Source of the DNA: Methanobrevibacter sp.
GTDB taxonomy: Archaea > Methanobacteriota > Methanobacteria > Methanobacteriales > Methanobacteriaceae
Assembly: GCA_017404125.1 (NCBI GenBank)
Contig: JAFRCZ010000154.1
Span: forward strand, 1-11,949
Reading direction: 5' to 3'
Length of the DNA: 11,949 nucleotides
In this document: in pieces, positions 1-7,836 of the stretch
How positions within the stretch are numbered: position 1 is the stretch's first letter
Layout of the letters: the number at the start of each line of letters is the position of its first letter
The notes under the pieces: generated by a model
Database searches by the model: none
Seen by the model: the letters and a program-made list of their open reading frames with translations, nothing else
Told to the model about the DNA's origin: nothing
Translations under genes and position numbers: made by a program

Positions 1-663
1 AAAGAACCCATTTACATCAAAAGTCCCATCACCTAATGCAAGGTGGGTGTCATCATCACCATTATTATCATGGACATGTATGTGTTTAATTGAGTCAAAG
101 TAAATTTCCTTTGGAGTGAAGCCATTTGTATGTGCATGGCCTATATCCAATGCCATTGGAAGGTCAAGTTTCACCAATGTATCATTCAATTGATTGACAT
201 CCATGAACATGAAGTCAACAATGTTTGGAAGATTTTCAATACATGCATCAACTCCATTGTCTTTGGCATAGTTACCAACAATTTTCAAATGTTCCTCTGA
301 TATTTGATAGACCAAGTCTTCCCTTCCTCTTCCATGAAATCCAAGAATGCCTGGATGAACAACAACGATATCGCTGTCAATCATATTGGCAAGGTCAATG
401 GACCTATTAATTTCATTAACTGAAAAATTTGCCATAGCTGGATTTAAGGAAGCAAGATTCACATCAATGAATGGAGAATGAACAGTATATTTCAAGTCAT
501 ATGAGTTTATCAAGTCTATTAAATCCTTATCATTATTGATGTCCCTATAAGGATAATCATGCACTATTTCGACATAATCAATATATCTATTGGAATCGAA
601 GTATTCCAATGCCTCTTCCATTGTTCTGTCTTCTGTTGCCAACATTGACGCTCCAATTTTCAT
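1..663 (-). CDS. Sugar phosphate isomerase/epimerase-like TIM-barrel protein (partial, C-terminus outside window)
   Basis: The frame is open from ATG at 663 to the window edge, giving 221 N-terminal residues. The sequence fits the xylose isomerase-like / AP endonuclease 2 TIM-barrel superfamily. Candidate metal and active-site residues occur in barrel order: Glu32, His62 (VHSPF), His103 (VVHPG), Glu143 (IENLP), Asp173 and His176 (DIGHAH), His196/His198 (HIHVHDN), and His207 to Asp212 (THLALGDG). Members isomerise or epimerise sugars, or cleave abasic DNA. The small size and the DNxGxxDxHLxxGDG-like stretch favour a sugar isomerase/epimerase type, but the substrate cannot be told. A GAGG at 673-670 lies 7 bases before the ATG and supports this start. 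The gene follows the PIN-ATPase gene by 34 bases with no clear terminator between, so it is probably co-transcribed as the last visible gene of the leftward cluster. The family is confident; the function is not. Confidence 0.85.
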   Translation of the reverse strand, partial: MKIGASMLATEDRTMEEALEYFDSNRYIDYVEIVHDYPYRDINNDKDLIDLINSYDLKYTVHSPFIDVNLASLNPAMANFSVNEINRSIDLANMIDSDIVVVHPGILGFHGRGREDLVYQISEEHLKIVGNYAKDNGVDACIENLPNIVDFMFMDVNQLNDTLVKLDLPMALDIGHAHTNGFTPKEIYFDSIKHIHVHDNNGDDDTHLALGDGTFDVNGFF

Positions 664-697
664 AATTCGCCTCTTTTAAATAATTCAATAAGCATTT

Positions 698-2812
698 TTA
701 ATCTCTGACTCTTGCAACCACTCTTAAGCCCTTATCCAATCCTTCAAGGATTTCATCAGTTAAGTCAAGGCTTTTATGAAGTTTTACATAGCCTCTTTTT
801 CCTACAGTTGCTGTAAATAGATATTTGTCTTCCAGGAGAATGTCGAATGAACTGCCTACATATTGTTTGCCGATTGGCAATACAAGATGGTCCTTTCTTA
901 TTTCTGGAAAGAGTTCAAATAATTCATAATAGAATTCTGATGTCTCATCATCATAATATTCTTCATCTTCACTTAAATCAATATAATTATCTTCATTGTA
1001 ATCCTTTGAATCTGAATTATCTGCATAATCCTTTAGATTTTCATTATATTCCTTTAGCTGGGATTTCTTGGATTTTTTATGCTTGTCTTTTTTCTTGCTT
1101 TTCTTGGATCTTTTTGATAAGCGTTCAGCAAAGCTGTCAGGTGCCTTCTCAAGAGGCTCAACATTCATGCTAATTCCAATATCATTTTCAAGCTCTGTGA
1201 TTCTTTTTCCGCCTTTTCCAATGATTTTTGGAATATATTTTTCAGTAATGTAAATGTTCACTCTTCTGTCGCTTTCCATATCCACTTCAATAGCTGCCTT
1301 TGGAACGATTTTCTTCATTGTTCTAAGTATTTCTCGCTCAGCTATCAATTGGACTGGTGTCTTTTCCTTTTTATTTGCCTTTTTAGACTGTTCAACCATT
1401 CCAATGTCCATTACGATGGTCTGTTCACCATAAGTGTAAATTTCATTAACTAAAGTTCCTGTTTCAAAGTCTCTCACTTCAATAACAGGTCTTGCAAGGT
1501 CTCGCTCTTCCATTCCAGTTGGAACCTTTACTGTAAGCTTGTTCTCATAGATGGCACTTATTTCACCATCTTCAATATAGATTGTAGTATCTACAATTGA
1601 TGGAATGGTACCTAAATCCACTCTGCTTGCAATCCTTTGTATTGCATCGATAGGTCTTGTAGCATGGACAACACCAATCATACCGACACCTGCAAGTCTC
1701 ATATCTGCAAATATCTGGAAGTCATGGCTTTTTCTAAGTTCATCATAAATTGTAAAGTCTGGCCTTACAAGAAGCAATATATCGGCAGTATTTTCCATAT
1801 CCCCATCAAGAGGGGCATATTGGGTAATTCTATCTCCCACTTGCAGGTCTCTTGGAGATTCCATGGTCTTTACAACCTTGTTTAGGTCTTCATCATAGAA
1901 CTTGGCTATTGCCTGTGCAAATGTACTTTTACCTGCTCCTGGAGAACCGGATATTAATATTCCTCTTGCACTGTTTTCCAGCCTTTCAATCAACTGGCCT
2001 GATAAGTGATAATCGTCAAGTGACACTTCAGCAACTGGCCTTACTGCAGTTATCTCAAGTGCTTCTGAAAATGGAGGCCTTGCTATTGATATCCTAAGGT
2101 CTCTTGATTGCACCACTATAGCACCTTTTCTATCCACTTCAAGATATGTTTTCGGATCATATCTTTCCTTTTCAAGGATTTCCTCGGCTATAATCTCCAG
2201 TTGTTTGTAAGTGAATTTTTCATCTGCTAATTTTACAAGTTCAATATGGCCCGGCTTTCCTTTCTTAGCCATTGGCTCAACATTTTCCTTTAAGTGAACA
2301 CTCATAGTGTCTTCATCAAAGAACTTGGCTATTTTCAAATCGATTGAACCTTTATATTCCTGTGCATAATAGATAACTGGAATTCCCTGTGCCTCTGCTG
2401 TTTTAGCTTGGATCTTATCGCTTGTGAGGAGTAATGCTAATTCCTCTTTAGCCACATCTCTGATTAATCCGTCTATTTCTCCAAGTTTAGCATTGTCCTT
2501 TTCAATCTTGGTAGGTCTTCTGCCGGTTATTCTTATTGATATTTCACCAACTTCAGCTAAATCCTGAAGTTTCTTCACATTTTCAAGACCTCTGATTCCA
2601 GTAGGTCTTTGATTATTAGCTTGATGTTCAAGTTCAGCTATTACAGCTTCGGGAATGATTATTTCCGGATAATTCAATCCTTTTTCATTTATTATCTTTT
2701 CCACATTTCCTTCTATGATTGCACTTGTATCTGGTACAATCCTTTTGATTTCATCATTGAAATCTTCATCTTCATAATCGTTATCATAATCACTGTATCC
2801 ATTTAAATCCAT
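698..2812 (-). CDS. PIN domain / VirB11-like ATPase / KH domain protein (PINc-VapC family ATPase)
   Basis: This 704-residue protein has the archaeal PIN-ATPase-KH architecture (COG1855-like). Residues about 24-150 are a PIN nuclease domain with the acidic set Asp28 (VPDTS), Glu60, Asp114 (GEIDG) and Asp132 (LTSDK). Residues about 260-440 are a type II/IV secretion-like ATPase with Walker [10 protein letters not shown] (289-297), a Walker B-like segment ending YDE (356-358) and a HATRP histidine (383). Residues about 505-555 are a KH RNA-binding domain with the IIGKGGKR loop. Next comes a Lys/Ser-rich stretch (565-585), an acidic Asp/Glu/Tyr-rich stretch (600-630) and a conserved-looking C-terminal segment (640-704). 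The combination suggests ATP-driven RNA binding and perhaps RNA cleavage; the cellular role is not established. The start is fixed by a full GGAGGTGA SD 4 bases before the ATG. It lies 90 bases after hisI and may have its own promoter. Confidence 0.93.
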   Translation of the reverse strand: MDLNGYSDYDNDYEDEDFNDEIKRIVPDTSAIIEGNVEKIINEKGLNYPEIIIPEAVIAELEHQANNQRPTGIRGLENVKKLQDLAEVGEISIRITGRRPTKIEKDNAKLGEIDGLIRDVAKEELALLLTSDKIQAKTAEAQGIPVIYYAQEYKGSIDLKIAKFFDEDTMSVHLKENVEPMAKKGKPGHIELVKLADEKFTYKQLEIIAEEILEKERYDPKTYLEVDRKGAIVVQSRDLRISIARPPFSEALEITAVRPVAEVSLDDYHLSGQLIERLENSARGILISGSPGAGKSTFAQAIAKFYDEDLNKVVKTMESPRDLQVGDRITQYAPLDGDMENTADILLLVRPDFTIYDELRKSHDFQIFADMRLAGVGMIGVVHATRPIDAIQRIASRVDLGTIPSIVDTTIYIEDGEISAIYENKLTVKVPTGMEERDLARPVIEVRDFETGTLVNEIYTYGEQTIVMDIGMVEQSKKANKKEKTPVQLIAEREILRTMKKIVPKAAIEVDMESDRRVNIYITEKYIPKIIGKGGKRITELENDIGISMNVEPLEKAPDSFAERLSKRSKKSKKKDKHKKSKKSQLKEYNENLKDYADNSDSKDYNEDNYIDLSEDEEYYDDETSEFYYELFELFPEIRKDHLVLPIGKQYVGSSFDILLEDKYLFTATVGKRGYVKLHKSLDLTDEILEGLDKGLRVVARVRD

Positions 2813-2816
2813 ATTT

Positions 2817-2824
2817 TCACCTCC
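2817..2824 (-). promoter_or_regulatory. Strong Shine-Dalgarno site GGAGGTGA of the PIN-ATPase gene
   Basis: Read on the minus strand this is GGAGGTGA, a full match to the archaeal anti-SD complement, with 4 bases to the ATG. It fixes the start at 2812. Its 8-base spacing from the G at position 5 of AGGAGGTGA to the start serves as the reference for other starts in this window. Confidence 0.85.
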
Positions 2825-2842
2825 CTTGAGGCTAATTTTAAT

Positions 2843-2850
2843 AATTATAA
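2843..2850 (-). promoter_or_regulatory. Possible TATA box for the PIN-ATPase gene
   Basis: The 90-base gap between hisI and the PIN-ATPase gene is almost pure A+T. On the minus strand TTTATAAT at 2850-2843 would place a transcript start about 2820-2825, giving a very short leader that begins at the SD. A T7 run directly after the hisI stop (about 2902-2894) could end some hisI transcripts. In DNA this AT-rich, TATA-like words arise easily, so the call is weak. Confidence 0.3.
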
Positions 2851-2902
2851 ATTATTTTAAAATAAATTTTAATTATTTAATTTAATCTCTTTTTAAAAAA
2901 AT

Positions 2903-3316
2903 CTATCCATACATTTCCTTTGGATCAAATAATCTTTCAGAAATGATTTTCACATCTTCTTCTGTAAGATTGTCAATGTCAATGTTTTCCTTATTTATAT
3001 CCAATTGTCTAAAGAAGCAAGATCTGTATCCTTCGTGGCAAGCGGCACCAATCTGATCCACTTTCATGATGATTGCATCTGCATCACAGTCAATGTACAT
3101 TTCTTTCACTGTTTGAACATTTCCAGAGCTTTCTCCCTTTAGCCATTGCTTTTGTCTTGAAGTGGAGTAGTAGTGAGCCTTTTTGGTTTTTAAGGTCTGC
3201 TCTACAGCTTCCTTGTTCATGAATGCTACCATTAGCACTTCATTTGTTTGGTAGTCCTGTGCAATTGCAATGACCAAGTCTTCTCCACCCATATTAAGTC
3301 TGAAGTTTAATTCCAT
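2903..3316 (-). CDS. hisI: Phosphoribosyl-AMP cyclohydrolase (histidine biosynthesis step 3)
   Basis: HisI opens the adenine ring of N1-(5'-phosphoribosyl)-AMP to give ProFAR, the third step of histidine biosynthesis, in the cytoplasm. The 137-residue protein has the family's metal sites: a DCDAD motif (76-80), which binds Mg, and zinc ligands in GAACHEGYRSCFF (Cys93 and Cys100, with Cys77). The WLKGESSGN segment (58-66) is also typical. The length matches the stand-alone archaeal enzyme. There is no fused HisE pyrophosphohydrolase domain, so that activity must be encoded elsewhere. An AGGTGA SD at 3326-3321 is spaced normally before the ATG. It follows hisS by 25 bases on the same strand, which pairs histidine synthesis with histidine charging in one probable operon. 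Confidence 0.96.
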   Translation of the reverse strand: MELNFRLNMGGEDLVIAIAQDYQTNEVLMVAFMNKEAVEQTLKTKKAHYYSTSRQKQWLKGESSGNVQTVKEMYIDCDADAIIMKVDQIGAACHEGYRSCFFRQLDINKENIDIDNLTEEDVKIISERLFDPKEMYG

Positions 3317-3341
3317 TTTTTCACCTTAAAAACTAAAATAA

Positions 3342-4643
3342 TTAATATAATTTACCTTTAATATAATCTACAACTTCATCAATTGCAACCAATTCCTGTT
3401 CTCCACTTAACATATCCTTTACAGTAATGTTTCCTTCTTCTAAGTCACGTTCTCCTACAAGAACAGTGTATTTGACGTCTATCTTGTTTGCATAAGCCAA
3501 TATCTTTTTGAATTTCTTTCTGGACAAGTCCACTTCAGTTGGAATTCCTGCCTTTCTTAAGGTTTGGGCAATGCTGAATGCAGTGTGTCTTGTAGAGTCT
3601 GAAATGGCTGCAACATAAGTGCTTACAATAGGTTCGAGTTCAGGTTTACCATTAAGCTCTTCGATTGCATTCATCAATCTGTCAAATCCTAATGCAAATC
3701 CTGTAGAGACAACATCTTCTCCTCCGAATAATTTAACGAGATTGTAAGTTCCTCCACCACAGACTTGCTTTTGTGCACCAAGTCCTTCCACATATACCTC
3801 AAATACAATTCCAGTATAGTAATCAAGGCCTCTTGCAACTCCAAGGTTGAGTTTGTAATTGAATACCTGGAAGCTTTCAAGGGTTTTGACAAGTTCTTTG
3901 AATTCCTCTAGGGCTTCTTTGGTTTCTTCGTATGGAGCAACTAGTTCTTCAATATCTTCAATTATTGAAGAGTCTCCAACCATATCCATAAGCTTGAACA
4001 ATACTTCGTTGAGTTCTCCTTTGTCTTTGATAATAGGGGTTTCTCCAATCAATGATTCTTTCAGAAGATCTTTATCACCTTTATCGATGACAACCATTAT
4101 TTCCCGTTGAGTGCTTGCATCAATATCAAAGTGAGCAAACAAGCCTCTAATGATTCCCAAGTGGTTAACATTGAATTCTGCAGTTGTGATTCCAAGCTCT
4201 TCAATTGCATTGTTGCACATAGCAATCACTTCTGCTTCACCTTCAGGAGTCTTAGCTCCAATCAATTCACAGCCGAATTGCCAGAACTGTCTGAATCTGC
4301 CTTTTTGTGGCCTTTCATATCTGAAGCAGCTTCCATAGTAGTAAATCTTGATTGGCTTTGAGGTTTTCTGTAATTCATTTAAGTATAATCTTGCAATAGG
4401 AGCGGTAATTTCAGGCCTAAGTGCTAGGTCTCTGTCTCCCTTGTCCTTAAAGTTGTATAGTTGATCTACAATTTCCTCTCCGGATTTTGTAGTGAATAGT
4501 TTCAAGTCTTCAAATAAAGGTGTCTGCACTTCACCAAAACCATAGTTTTCAAATACATTTCTTAAGATGTCTTCAGCCTGTTTCCTTTCTCTCATTTCTT
4601 CAAAGAGGAAATCCCTTGTTCCCCTTGGTCTTTCAAATTCCAT
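3342..4643 (-). CDS. hisS: Histidine--tRNA ligase (class II)
   Basis: Histidyl-tRNA synthetase charges tRNA-His with histidine using ATP. The 433-residue protein starts with the conserved RPRGTRDF (5-12). It has LRPEIT (75-80), class II motif 2 around GSCFRYERPQKGRFRQFWQFG (104-124), the histidine-specific RGLDYYTG (271-278), the CGGGTY loop (295-300) and motif 3 GFALGFDR (316-323). The anticodon-binding domain follows from about 340 to the end. Length and domain order are normal and no key residue is missing. The ATG is preceded by GGAG about 10 bases upstream. It is the first gene of the leftward cluster; its promoter lies in the divergent region 4644-4848, where two palindromes flank the likely TATA box. 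Confidence 0.97.
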   Translation of the reverse strand: MEFERPRGTRDFLFEEMRERKQAEDILRNVFENYGFGEVQTPLFEDLKLFTTKSGEEIVDQLYNFKDKGDRDLALRPEITAPIARLYLNELQKTSKPIKIYYYGSCFRYERPQKGRFRQFWQFGCELIGAKTPEGEAEVIAMCNNAIEELGITTAEFNVNHLGIIRGLFAHFDIDASTQREIMVVIDKGDKDLLKESLIGETPIIKDKGELNEVLFKLMDMVGDSSIIEDIEELVAPYEETKEALEEFKELVKTLESFQVFNYKLNLGVARGLDYYTGIVFEVYVEGLGAQKQVCGGGTYNLVKLFGGEDVVSTGFALGFDRLMNAIEELNGKPELEPIVSTYVAAISDSTRHTAFSIAQTLRKAGIPTEVDLSRKKFKKILAYANKIDVKYTVLVGERDLEEGNITVKDMLSGEQELVAIDEVVDYIKGKLY

Positions 4644-4670
4644 TATAGACTCTCCAATGTTTTAAATAAT

Positions 4671-4683
4671 TTAATCGGATTAA
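4671..4683. promoter_or_regulatory. Palindrome TTAATCGGATTAA at the predicted hisS transcript start
   Basis: This is a perfect inverted repeat with TTAATC arms around a central G. It falls on the predicted transcript start of hisS and shares TTAATCG with the palindrome at 4711-4724. A repressor bound here would block initiation. The operator role is inferred. Confidence 0.4.
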
Positions 4684-4700
4684 TGTTTTTAATTATATGC

Positions 4701-4710
4701 TTTTTAAATA
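4701..4710 (-). promoter_or_regulatory. Likely TATA box of the hisS operon
   Basis: On the minus strand TATTTAAAAA lies about 60-67 bases before the hisS ATG. It predicts a transcript start near 4678-4684 and a leader of about 35-40 bases. It sits between two palindromes (4671-4683 and 4711-4724). The position is inferred from motif and spacing only. Confidence 0.45.
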
Positions 4711-4724
4711 GTTAATCGTTTAAC
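4711..4724. promoter_or_regulatory. Palindrome GTTAATCGTTTAAC upstream of the hisS TATA box
   Basis: The arms GTTAA and TTAAC flank TCGT. It touches the upstream side of the putative hisS TATA box, where TFB would contact DNA. Together with 4671-4683 it could form a two-site operator. The TTAATCG words start 41 bases apart. Confidence 0.4.
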
Positions 4725-4744
4725 AATATTATATTTAATATTTA

Positions 4745-4755
4745 TTTTATATAAT
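4745..4755 (+). promoter_or_regulatory. Likely TATA box for the plus-strand DUF2115 genes
   Basis: TTTTATATAAT is the best archaeal TATA match in the divergent region on the plus strand. It predicts a transcript start near 4778 and a leader of about 70 bases before the ATG at 4849. A weaker alternative is ACTATAAAT near 4813-4821, which would give an almost leaderless message. Confidence 0.45.
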
Positions 4756-4848
4756 AGTTGTTGATATTGGCAAGTTGATAATTAATAATACATAAAACTT
4801 TAAATGATAAAATACTATAAATTAATATAAAAAAATTAAGTGTGAATT

Positions 4849-5412
4849 ATGTTTGAGGAATTGCATGAACTGTTAAAGGATAAAAAGATTTCAAAAAATG
4901 AGCTGTTGGCTATTTTAAAGGAAAAAGCTCAAAAAATATCTGTTTTTGATTTGATGGAAGCCAATCAGTATATACTTCAGGATGTGGAGTTTGTACAGGA
5001 TAAGTATCAGGATGACTTCCGTCAAGCTTATGTTAAGCAATTCATTGGCCATATAAACAATATTAAAAATGACAATACTGATTATGACAGCAGGGGCAAA
5101 AAGGAGAGAATTGATAGAAAACAGTTTGAAAAGTCATTAGAGGATTTGCATAATGTTTATGATGGTGTGGATTTTGACAAGGATAAGGTACAGCTTATTT
5201 ACTGTTTAGTTTCATTATATGCCACTTTCATATTGGATGAACCTATTCATTCACTGGACACTCCTTTCCCAGGCAATTTGAGGATTAAGAAGCTAGGGAA
5301 GTTTTATTATTGTCCCGTTAAGGCAACTCAAAAGAATACAGAAGGGGCTGTCTGCAATATCTGCATTTCCCGTGAGATTGATTATGATCCGAAATTAAAT
5401 GCCAGCAGTTAA
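4849..5412 (+). CDS. DUF2115/UPF0305-like protein, copy 1 of a tandem pair
   Basis: This 187-residue protein resembles the DUF2115/UPF0305 family of methanogens by its C-terminal pattern; no function is established to my knowledge. The N-terminal two thirds look helical and charged, with a shared SVFDLM motif (31-36). The most conserved part is about 115-175: SLYATFILDEPIHSLDTPFP, then Tyr-Tyr-Cys-Pro-Val-Lys (153-158), then CNIC (169-172). Cys155, Cys169 and Cys172 with His134 could bind a metal, an inference from residue spacing. The next gene is a clear paralogue with the same cysteine spacing. It reads divergently from hisS. Upstream is only a weak SD-like GTGTGA, so the start rests mainly on alignment with copy 2, which begins with the same MFE. 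Confidence 0.8.
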   Translation: MFEELHELLKDKKISKNELLAILKEKAQKISVFDLMEANQYILQDVEFVQDKYQDDFRQAYVKQFIGHINNIKNDNTDYDSRGKKERIDRKQFEKSLEDLHNVYDGVDFDKDKVQLIYCLVSLYATFILDEPIHSLDTPFPGNLRIKKLGKFYYCPVKATQKNTEGAVCNICISREIDYDPKLNASS

Positions 5413-5466
5413 GGATTATTTTTTAAAAAAAAGCATTTTATAGTCATATAATAACTTTGTGATAGG

Positions 5467-5997
5467 ATGTTTGAAAAGTTTGATGCATTGATAGGGGAAG
5501 ATGATAAAATATCAAAGGATGATCTTATGATTGTCTTAAAGGAAGAGCTTGCTGATGTGTCTGTTTTTGATTTGATGACCATATCTGCTCTAATCATTGA
5601 AAACAACAAATATGTTCAGGAATCCTATCAGGAAAAAAGCAAAAAGATTTATATAGATTTTTTCTTAAACAGAGTAAAGGAAATAAGAAGCAATGATATT
5701 GTTTATAATGATTATTTCAATAGGGATGATTTTGTAGAAAAATTAAACGATTTAAAGGATATTTACAAGCTTGTTTCTAAAGATAGAAAAAGCAAAACCC
5801 CACTTATTAATTTGGTGGTATCCCTTTACACTACATTTGTGCTTGATGAGCCTATTCATCCTATTGGAACTCCTTTCCCGGGCTCTTTAGAGGTTATAAT
5901 GGAAAATGGAGTTTATTATTGTCCAGTTAAAGAGGCTAATATGGATACTCCAAATTCTGTATGCAGACTTTGTATAGCGGAACAGTTGGATTTTTAA
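5467..5997 (+). CDS. DUF2115/UPF0305-like protein, copy 2 of a tandem pair
   Basis: This 176-residue paralogue lies 54 bases after copy 1. Both share MFE at the start, SVFDLM (32-37 here), SLYTTFVLDEPIHPIGTPFP (119-138), YYCPVK (150-155) and CRLCIAEQ (166-173). Cys152, Cys166 and Cys169 keep exactly the spacing of copy 1, as does His131. The rest has diverged widely, so the duplication is old. Copy 2 keeps the PIGTPFPG and CIAEQ forms that I recall as typical of the family, so it may be closer to the ancestral type. GTGATAGG precedes the ATG. It lies 40 bases before aroE and is probably co-transcribed with it. The function is unknown; a zinc-binding or regulatory protein is possible. Confidence 0.8.
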   Translation: MFEKFDALIGEDDKISKDDLMIVLKEELADVSVFDLMTISALIIENNKYVQESYQEKSKKIYIDFFLNRVKEIRSNDIVYNDYFNRDDFVEKLNDLKDIYKLVSKDRKSKTPLINLVVSLYTTFVLDEPIHPIGTPFPGSLEVIMENGVYYCPVKEANMDTPNSVCRLCIAEQLDF

Positions 5998-6027
5998 AAG
6001 AATAATATGGGGATTAATTAAATAATT

Positions 6028-6033
6028 AGGTGA
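6028..6033 (+). promoter_or_regulatory. Shine-Dalgarno AGGTGA that sets the GTG start of aroE
   Basis: AGGTGA ends 4 bases before the GTG at 6038, the normal spacing for this window. The nearby ATG at 6044-6046 is out of frame, so GTG is the start. Confidence 0.8.
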
Positions 6034-6037
6034 TTTT

Positions 6038-6943
6038 GTGATAGATGGAAAAACAAAAATATTAGGAGTTATTGGAGACCCTATTGAACATACTTTCTCT
6101 CCAGCTATGCATAATGCTGGATTAAAGGAATTGGGATTAAATTACATTTATCTTCCTTTCCATGTTAAACCAGATAGATTGTCCTTAGCTATTGAAGGTG
6201 GAAAGTCCCTTGGAATACAAGGTTTGAATGTAACCATACCACATAAAAGCAATGTCATGAAACACCTTGATGAAATCGATCAAGTAGCTTCAATGATCGG
6301 TGCAGTAAACACTATTCAATTTAATTACAATGAAACTAATGAATCATCAAATCAAGATAATGAAATCAATGTAACAACTAAAGGATTTAACACTGATGGA
6401 TATGGATGTGTCCGTGCAATTCAGGAAAAAACTTCAATAAATGATAAGAAAGTAACCATCACAGGTGCTGGTGGAGCGGCAAGAGCAGTTGCATTTCAAA
6501 TGGCAAATAGTGGAATAAGTGAATTGTCAATATTGAATAGAAATGTTCAAAAAGCGGAATCTCTTGCAAGTGATTTGAGAACTAATTTGGCTAGTATTGA
6601 CATTGATATTAATATTCAAGCTTATGATTTGGATAATTTAGGTAAAGAATTATCTGATTCAGATATATTTATAGACACAACACCTATTGGAATGTACCCT
6701 AATGTGAAGGATAAGCCAATAGCTAGTGCAGATATGATGCATGAAGACCTTGTTGTAAATGATATCGTATACACTCCTATGGAAACCTCTCTTATTAAGG
6801 AAGCTAAAAAAGCAAATGCAGAAGTGGTTTATGGATATAAGATGCTGTTGTATCAGGGAATTCGCAGCTTTGAGATATGGTTAGGATGTGAAGCACCAGT
6901 AGATGTAATGGAAAAGGCATTATTGGATGCTTTAGGAATTTAA
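6038..6943 (+). CDS. aroE: Shikimate 5-dehydrogenase (GTG start)
   Basis: AroE reduces 3-dehydroshikimate to shikimate with NADPH in the aromatic amino acid pathway. The 301-residue protein has GDPIEHTFSPAMHNAG (13-28) with the shikimate-binding Ser21, NVTIPHK (64-70) with catalytic Lys70, GAVNTI (88-93) and NTDGYG (118-123) with catalytic Asp120. The NADP fold has GAGGAAR (143-149) and NRN (167-169), and GYKMLLYQG (266-274) carries the conserved Gln273. A polar Asn/Glu-rich insert sits at about 97-114 and may be a surface loop. The GTG start is supported by AGGTGA at the usual spacing. The next gene follows after 26 bases. Confidence 0.96.
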   Translation: MIDGKTKILGVIGDPIEHTFSPAMHNAGLKELGLNYIYLPFHVKPDRLSLAIEGGKSLGIQGLNVTIPHKSNVMKHLDEIDQVASMIGAVNTIQFNYNETNESSNQDNEINVTTKGFNTDGYGCVRAIQEKTSINDKKVTITGAGGAARAVAFQMANSGISELSILNRNVQKAESLASDLRTNLASIDIDINIQAYDLDNLGKELSDSDIFIDTTPIGMYPNVKDKPIASADMMHEDLVVNDIVYTPMETSLIKEAKKANAEVVYGYKMLLYQGIRSFEIWLGCEAPVDVMEKALLDALGI

Positions 6944-6969
6944 TTTTATTTATTTTTTTTAGTGATATT

Positions 6970-7737
6970 ATGGATGATTTTCTATCAAATTTGGTTTTAA
7001 AGGAAGATGAAAAGCGATTATCTGATTCTAAAAAGGATGTTTTAAAGTTCTTAAAGCAAATCGGTGTTGACTCCCGTTTTGTAAGTTACATCAATGATGA
7101 TGGTGAAGTAAAGCTATATATAGAAAATCTCCGCTTTTCAAAGTTTTCAAGAAAAAGGACCGACACCTTCAATAAGCACTATCCTGATATTGAAGTGGTC
7201 AGATCATCACTTTTCCAAAAGATTTCAACAAGGGCATCAAAGACATTGGCAGAGTCCTTGAATCCAAAGGAAACTATACTTATTCCTAAGTTGGATAATG
7301 ATTACAATAAGTTTCTATACATTCTCATTGAGCCCTATTCTAGAAAATATGGCATAGATTTCATTGAATATGATGAAAACATTGATTTTGGTAAAATTGA
7401 TTCCATCATTTCTCCTCTAAACCTTAATCAGGAAGTCAATCATATATTAAATGATATCTTTGATGGAAAGGGCATAGATTGGGAAAAGAAGGTAAAAGAT
7501 ACTTATATTGAGTATAACCTTGGAGAGGAATATAATGATATTAGGATTGTCTTTCCATTAATCAATGTTCCTCAAGAATGGATAAATGACTTTTTAGGCA
7601 TCGAAACTGAGTACAGGATTGATTATGACAATGAGGATATCGGTGAATCCTTTATGGGATTTTTAAGTGAAGTGAATCCTCAATTCAAGGAGAATGTCTT
7701 GGCGGCATCATCATTTTTGGAAACTCATCAAAAGTAA
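6970..7737 (+). CDS. Uncharacterised 255-residue protein downstream of aroE
   Basis: I do not recognise this protein with confidence. It is soluble, rich in Lys, Asp, Glu and Ile, with no signal peptide or clear membrane segment. The N-terminal 70 residues are charged and likely helical with some strands. The middle (about 95-160) alternates short hydrophobic strands and helices: ILIPKLDNDYNKFLYILIEPYSR, then FIEYDENIDFGKIDSIISPLNLNQEVNHIL. The second part faintly recalls the latter half of PP-loop/adenine nucleotide alpha-hydrolase domains, but I see no SGGxDS loop, so this is speculation. AGTGAT lies shortly before the ATG. It follows aroE by 26 bases on the same strand and is probably in the same transcript. 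Codon use looks like that of its neighbours. Confidence 0.85.
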   Translation: MDDFLSNLVLKEDEKRLSDSKKDVLKFLKQIGVDSRFVSYINDDGEVKLYIENLRFSKFSRKRTDTFNKHYPDIEVVRSSLFQKISTRASKTLAESLNPKETILIPKLDNDYNKFLYILIEPYSRKYGIDFIEYDENIDFGKIDSIISPLNLNQEVNHILNDIFDGKGIDWEKKVKDTYIEYNLGEEYNDIRIVFPLINVPQEWINDFLGIETEYRIDYDNEDIGESFMGFLSEVNPQFKENVLAASSFLETHQK

Positions 7738-7779
7738 TGGATAATTTTTAAAATTATTATAAAAGTTAAATAGAATAAG

Positions 7780-7790
7780 AAATATATATT
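7780..7790 (+). promoter_or_regulatory. Likely TATA box for the 136-residue protein gene
   Basis: AAATATATATT sits about 50 bases before the ATG at 7837. It predicts a transcript start near 7810 and a short leader containing the GAGGT SD at 7826-7830. This suggests a transcript separate from the aroE group. Confidence 0.45.
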
Positions 7791-7836
7791 AAATAAATTA
7801 ATCATTATTGTGATTTTTAATATTTGAGGTTATAAC

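Noticed and set aside
847..1253. Plus-strand open frames over the PIN-ATPase C-terminal region
   Set aside because: They lie antisense to a well-supported gene, have no SD, and their composition is that expected from complementing a Lys/Asp/Glu-rich sequence.
3631..3641. GGTTCGAGTTC resembling a tRNA T-arm on the plus strand
   Set aside because: It lies inside the hisS coding sequence, and no acceptor stem, anticodon arm or CCA end fits around it.
5409..5609. Minus-strand 66-residue open frame across the start of DUF2115 copy 2
   Set aside because: It overlaps a gene supported by paralogy and SD, and the peptide shows no domain or SD of its own.
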